From: Bigelowiella natans CCMP2755
Lineage: Eukaryota > Cercozoa > Chlorarachniophyceae
Length of the DNA: 64,000 nt
Reading direction: 5' to 3'
Assembly (NCBI GenBank): GCA_000320545.1
Contig: ADNK01000773.1
Location: 1-64,000 of the forward strand
Shown here: one piece after another, positions 59,979 through 64,000 of the stretch
How the letters are laid out: each line of letters opens with the position of its first letter
How positions within the stretch are numbered: position 1 is the stretch's first letter
Notes under the pieces: generated by a model
Databases searched by the model: none
The model's input: only the letters and a program-made list of their open reading frames with translations
Told to the model about the DNA's origin: nothing
Program-made: the position numbers and the translations under genes

Positions 59979-61651
59979 ATGGACAGACTACAGCAGCTCT
60001 TAACAATCATCCATGCTTCCAAGCGTTGGCGCGATGCAGCACATTGTGAAGCTTTACCTCACGAGCATTCCCATGATTTTAACGCGCACAACACTATTTC
60101 GGAGATTTCAAAGATGCTATATCGCAAGGGTCTTCTGTTTGTAACAAGCTTATATGATTTTATTGCCTAAACACTTACCAAAAGGTTCGTCGCGAATAAA
60201 ACAGCGAAGATCCAGGAAGGTGTGTAGCGGACAGACAAGTACAGAAAGAAGACACCAAATGACACATTCTTACTCGGAATTTAATAATCTTCCCCTCAGC
60301 GCAAGAACGTCACTACGTCGAAGCTAGTATGTCCACAGTGTAGTCGTCCTTCATTCTCATCGGTAGGGGTCGAAAGTAGGATGATGAGCGAGAAGAGAAC
60401 ACAACGTCAGGTGCAATACTTTCAACATCTCTGTGCTTTCTTTAACTATCAGCTGCAAGCGCTCCGAGGCCACATGATGGTCATTCATGAAGGTAGGAAC
60501 ATTGCACTTCTATGTCTTTTGCCCTTAAGAAAGCAGAATCTGATGATTTGTGATGATGAGCAGGGCAAAGGCTCTATCAGTGCGAAGTGTGTGCACGAAA
60601 ATTCTCCCAAAAAATTGCCAAAAGTAAAGATTCTTCGCAGAGATTGAAAAACAGCTATAAATATTAATTGCTTGCTATTGTCTTTCCCGGGTCCCTCATT
60701 GCATCTTTGTAGACAATCACCTCTTATGTCACATGGGGGTACGGAACTTCTCATGCTCGTATTGCCCAAGGCGCTTTCGAACAAAGTAGTGAATCCGACA
60801 CCACGATACAACAAAAAATAACAGCATTAGGAATCCGATACCACGATACAACAAAAGATAACAGCATTAGAATTTCAAACCAGGAAAGCTACAATGGTCT
60901 TTCCCATCAAGAATGTAACAACAAGTGAAATTTATCACGTAGGCATGGCGCTAACATACACATGATGCTGCACACCAATAAGAAGCCATTCGAATGTGCT
61001 ATTTGTAACCACAGCTTCACAAGACTACAGGTAGTTCAACCATACGTCGTCCCAATACTTGTCATTCATATGGTCGCTTGCCGTCTAAGATCGAAGTTTA
61101 TCTTTAGGCGCTATCAAAGCACAACTTGACTCATTTTCCATCCGAAAAACCGTACAATTGCAGCGAATGTAAGAAGCATAGTTATAGCAGCCTTGAAATT
61201 TTCAATTCATATTTTCTCTGCTTCAAGACACCTAAATTGATGACGTCGATCTCTTCTTCTTTACCCATGCAACCAAGGTGGTACACGCTTTCAGCATTTG
61301 TACAATCTCCGGCTTCATCTTCGAATACACACGGTGATAATAATAATAATAATAATAATAATGAAGTCGCCATAAAACAGATTCTGCATCATGTGTTAAA
61401 CTTTTAGTTGCAGTAGCCTCACAAAGAACAGCTTATGTTTACGTTTCTGCGTGTTAGATCTGCTGGTACTACTCTACTTATATAAGCAAACATACTTGCG
61501 TGCATCTATGAAGGGCGAGCGTCCATATTTGTGCCCTTACTCAAGCTGTGGATTCCAGTCTTTTAGGTGGTGTGCGTATGCAGATTACACTAGTGCTGCT
61601 GATGCTGCTGCTTTGTATAGTGAAAAAGAGAGTGTGCAGGATTGTGTGTAG
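59979..61651 (+). CDS. C2H2 zinc-finger protein
   Basis: Exons 59979-60129 (ATG), 60185-60219, 60300-60362, 60453-60492, 60564-60623, 60713-60785, 60943-61030, 61108-61168, then a tentative last exon about 61450-61651. Phases agree up to 61168. Four to five C2H2 fingers are seen: Cys-Pro-Gln-Cys with His-Met-Met-Val-Ile-His; Cys-Glu-Val-Cys with His-Leu-Leu-Cys-His; Cys-Ser-Tyr-Cys with His-Met-Met-Leu-His; Cys-Ala-Ile-Cys with His-Asn-Leu-Thr-His; and Cys-Ser-Glu-Cys whose His pair is not resolved. Linkers such as Ser-Glu-Lys-Pro-Tyr resemble the canonical Thr-Gly-Glu-Lys-Pro. Each finger is split by an intron. A basic Arg/Lys stretch (60185-60219) may be a nuclear signal. A further Gly-Glu-Arg-Pro-Tyr-x-Cys motif lies near 61516. 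It is likely a DNA-binding regulator; the target is unknown. It is divergent from the VWA gene. Confidence 0.85.
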
Positions 61652-61760
61652 AGAAGGGAAACAAATGTTGTTTTAAAGTTCAGCGGGGAGTATGATGTAC
61701 ATGTTTAGTTTTAACTATATTGCAGTGAATAGAAATGTATCTCTTTTTCTCAATACGTGT

Positions 61761-61815
<55 letters not shown>

Positions 61816-61826
61816 CAAATGTATGC

Positions 61827-61865
<39 letters not shown>

Positions 61866-62501
61866 GTGTGTGTGTGTGTGTGTGTGTGTGCGTGCGCGTG
61901 TTTTAATTTGTTGGTTCCTTCTATTTGTGTAAATTGTATTTTTTGTACTTTTTGCATTAAAAGAGAGAGCATCCAAGCATCTGTTATTTATTCGCACGTA
62001 TACAAAAAGTAAAGAAAGGTGCATTTATTATTCTTGCCATTTTGCTTGTAGAGATCCCAGTAATTTCCGTAAGCACATGGCTTCCCATGCTGCACAGGGC
62101 ATGGAGTTTTGAATTCGCGGCAAGATGGTTTAATATAGAAAGGCTAGCGAAAAAATAGGATAGCACATCAACGGCAAATGACTCTTAACGTGGTGCAGTA
62201 TGCTACAAAAAGAGACTGAAAGAAGATGATCGAATGTATCGATCATGAGCCAACAATCTTAGCTGCTTTAAGAAGGAATTATCACCAGAAAAAGGCGTCT
62301 TCAGGCAGTAATCATAATGTGGAAGCGCCACCATGATTGAAGCAAGAATGTGTGACCAAATTCAATCAGGGTGTTTTTCTTTATCATTTGTAGTAGTATT
62401 GTCGAAATTGTGCAGCAGTATTGGTATTCCAGGCTGATAAACGTGAAATAGAGGTATTTACCATAATTCATTGTGAAATTTCCATGCTGAATCTTGCAGC
62501 T
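61652..62501. other. spacer with compound microsatellite
   Basis: Holds the (TC)n(TA)n(TG)n array at 61764-61893 and otherwise no supported exon. Confidence 0.45.
61764..61893. repeat. (TC)n(TA)n(TG)n compound microsatellite
   Basis: Three dinucleotide blocks adjoin, in the 3' flank of the zinc-finger gene. Confidence 0.95.
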
Positions 62502-63170
62502 TGCAGGTCTCTCGTAGTGCGCAGGTGGTGACTCATCCACTAGATCACCGTAACTTCTCAATGCGTGCTGATCTAAAGCTAAACGTCGCATTCGGCCGTA
62601 ACACAAAAGTACAACATGCTAATTACTGTATATCGCTCTTCGTCGTGCATAAACTCAATCAGGTTATGCCTCATATACATGGCTGATATTTACGTTAATA
62701 TTTAGGTGACACAAACGTATCTGCTACATATCTTGTGCATTGTGCACGTGCATTGAATCTTAGGAGGGTTGCAACCAAGGTTGGCACAGGCAAAATTTTA
62801 CTCAGTCCCTGCATTTTGGAATATGATTGCCAGCTGGAACACGGGTCAATGCTGTAGCAGCTTCGTCGGCAGCAAACTACAACGGAAAAAGATAAGCACC
62901 TGAATAGCAATCTGAGTGCATCTGGAGGGCCAGCACTTTATGCGCCTGCATTTGGAGGGTGGAAATGAACACGCCATTATTTCTGGAGAAACTGCGCTCA
63001 CGGCGGATGATGCGTTCAGCAGTGTGTTGACGTACAAAGTGCAAGTAAGATGCAGCTATGGGTTCTTAGGTGTATATGGCGCAATACACAACCTGAGCTA
63101 TAAGCTAGACGAGGTTCAGACAAATGCTGCGCTGTTCATGGACGGTGGTAGGCATGGAAGTTGGAAGTAA
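62502..63170 (+). CDS. possible beta-barrel protein, fragmentary model
   Basis: Coding-like pieces: about 62502-62601 (ending at a GTAACA donor after Phe-Gly), 62706-about 62850, and about 62920-63170 (TAA). The first two join in phase and read as alternating polar/hydrophobic strands (Leu-Lys-Leu-Asn-Val-Ala-Phe-Gly-Arg; Val-Ser-Ala-Thr-Tyr-Leu-Val). The last piece contains Tyr-Gly-Ala-Ile-His-Asn-Leu-Ser-Tyr-Lys-Leu-Asp-Glu. That pattern suggests an outer-membrane barrel of a mitochondrion or plastid, but I do not recognise the family and the middle junction is unresolved. The 5' end is not found. It could also be a decayed gene. Confidence 0.33.
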
Positions 63171-63708
63171 CGCAATAATAACGAATATGCCCGCCAAAGA
63201 GATGAATGGCACATACACACAATTGTCACGCGTGTCACAAATCCCAAGTCATCAACTCTTATAAAAAATAAGACATGCGCGTCTAGCCGACGTCTTCCGC
63301 GTAGCCTCTGCACCAGCGCTGCTGCCTGCTATGCTGCAATATCGTACATACTGTACGTCCAAAACCCACGCTGTTTAAGCCGACAACTAGGACCACTATG
63401 CAAAAATGATGCTGTCTTCTAGCCCTTATTACATCCTACATTTCGTATGATACTTAGAAAATTTTACAGAGGCATGCCAACGAGTTTTAATGGAACACAA
63501 TGTCATTATATCCATAATTGCATCGTGTATGCACGCAAACAGCGACTCACTGCGGTACAAAGTCAATGTTATGGCTACAAACAGATCGATCAACGTGTGC
63601 CGTGCAGTGCTCAGTAATAACTCGTTTTCATGTACTCTTACGTTTTCGTTAATTGTAGTGCATTGTCACAGTTAATGAATGACTGTTTCAGTATACGGGT
63701 GTAGATTT
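63171..63708. other. spacer between convergent genes
   Basis: No exon seen. It contains a few GCGCGTCTAGCC and TGCATGCAC-like words but is less extreme than the other convergent spacers. Confidence 0.4.
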
Positions 63709-64000
63709 CTAATCAGACTCGAAAATGTTGATGTTCAGTTTCTTCACGACTCCTGAGACAGCGGCTCCAATCTTTCCGCGCCTTCTTTGAGAGAGAATGG
63801 GGTGCATCTTATCCAACTGTAATAAAGATACCAAAGCGACTCAGTCAGTTTATGCTGAAGGAGGTGAACAAGATTGACAGAAGCTAACCTGCCGCTTGCA
63901 CTCAATTGCTTCATGTTCATTTGGTAGCTTAAATTGCTTCGGTTTTTGCTCTTTGGACTATGGGTGGAATAGGAATAAAAAGAGGGATAATAATTGGATA
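63709..64000 (-). CDS. C-terminal exons of an unknown protein, runs off the window
   Basis: Exon 63889-63957 and last exon 63709-63816 (TAG) join in phase 0. They encode 58 residues that are Lys/Arg/Glu-rich, with Arg-Arg-Arg-Gly-Lys-Ile-Gly and an ending Ile-Phe-Glu-Ser-Asp. The rest of the gene lies beyond 64000. No family recognised. Confidence 0.6.

Noticed and set aside
61735-61932. Frame with Leu-Ser and Ile-Tyr repeats
   Set aside because: It is the compound dinucleotide microsatellite.
1-64000. CRISPR array, bacterial operon or phage genes
   Set aside because: No direct repeats with unique spacers, no ribosome-binding-site organisation; introns and targeting leaders show a eukaryotic nucleus.

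Overview
This is nuclear DNA from a eukaryote, most likely a unicellular alga with a secondary (ER-routed) plastid. Coding exons are short, introns are mostly 60-400 bp with GT..AG ends, all three stop codons are used, and simple repeats are very abundant. At least three genes (plastid ribosomal protein L17, a DUF1517/FLAP1-like thylakoid protein, and an orphan at 2.4-6.7 kb) begin with a signal-peptide-like segment followed by a Ser/Thr/Arg-rich stretch. That is the bipartite leader of complex plastids. A consistent Phe after the putative cleavage site is not seen, which fits a chlorarachniophyte (Bigelowiella-like) better than a red-lineage alga; this is inference. I rebuilt gene models by hand, joining exons by splice signals, reading phase and similarity to remembered families. 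Exon coordinates are given inside the entries.

Layout, left to right. 1-957: 5' part of a retrotransposon gag ORF (minus), preceded by a hairpin-rich leader. 2.39-6.75 kb: plastid-targeted orphan (minus). 8.01-10.2 and 10.84-13.10 kb: two tandem FRAG1/DRAM-type membrane proteins (minus). 13.44-18.43 kb: 21-exon secreted orphan (plus). 19.19-22.30 kb: FLAP1/DUF1517 protein (minus). 23.06-24.18 kb: small plastid-type membrane protein (plus). 26.13-28.70 kb: Hsp110-class chaperone (plus). 29.76-31.34 kb: GCNA/SprT-like protease (minus). 31.73-32.86 kb: plastid L17 (plus). 34.48-37.98 kb: MidA-type (Methyltransf_28) methyltransferase (minus). 39.27-40.06 kb: secreted lipocalin (minus). 41.47-44.56 kb: TRPV-like ankyrin channel (plus). 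45.22-53.44 kb: orphan with about 30 exons (minus). 54.49-55.97 kb: BSD-domain protein (plus). 55.98-57.15 kb: acidic-tailed orphan (plus). 58.45-59.57 kb: VWA protein with an apparent frameshift (minus). 59.98-61.65 kb: C2H2 zinc-finger protein (plus). 62.5-63.2 kb: possible beta-barrel protein (plus). 63.71 kb to the end: C-terminus of an unknown gene (minus).

Two genome-scale patterns stand out. First, microsatellites sit exactly on splice sites. Tetranucleotide arrays (GTAA, GTAG, GTAT) start at 5' splice sites, so the donor itself is repeated, and (ATC)n or (TTC)n arrays form the tract before 3' splice sites. Second, spacers at gene 3' ends, especially between convergent genes, share an odd vocabulary of palindromic words (CTAG, GCTAGC, TGCATGCA, GCATGC). 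Spacers between divergent genes lack it. Genes here do not form operons. They mix plastid, proteostasis, membrane-transport and nuclear functions.
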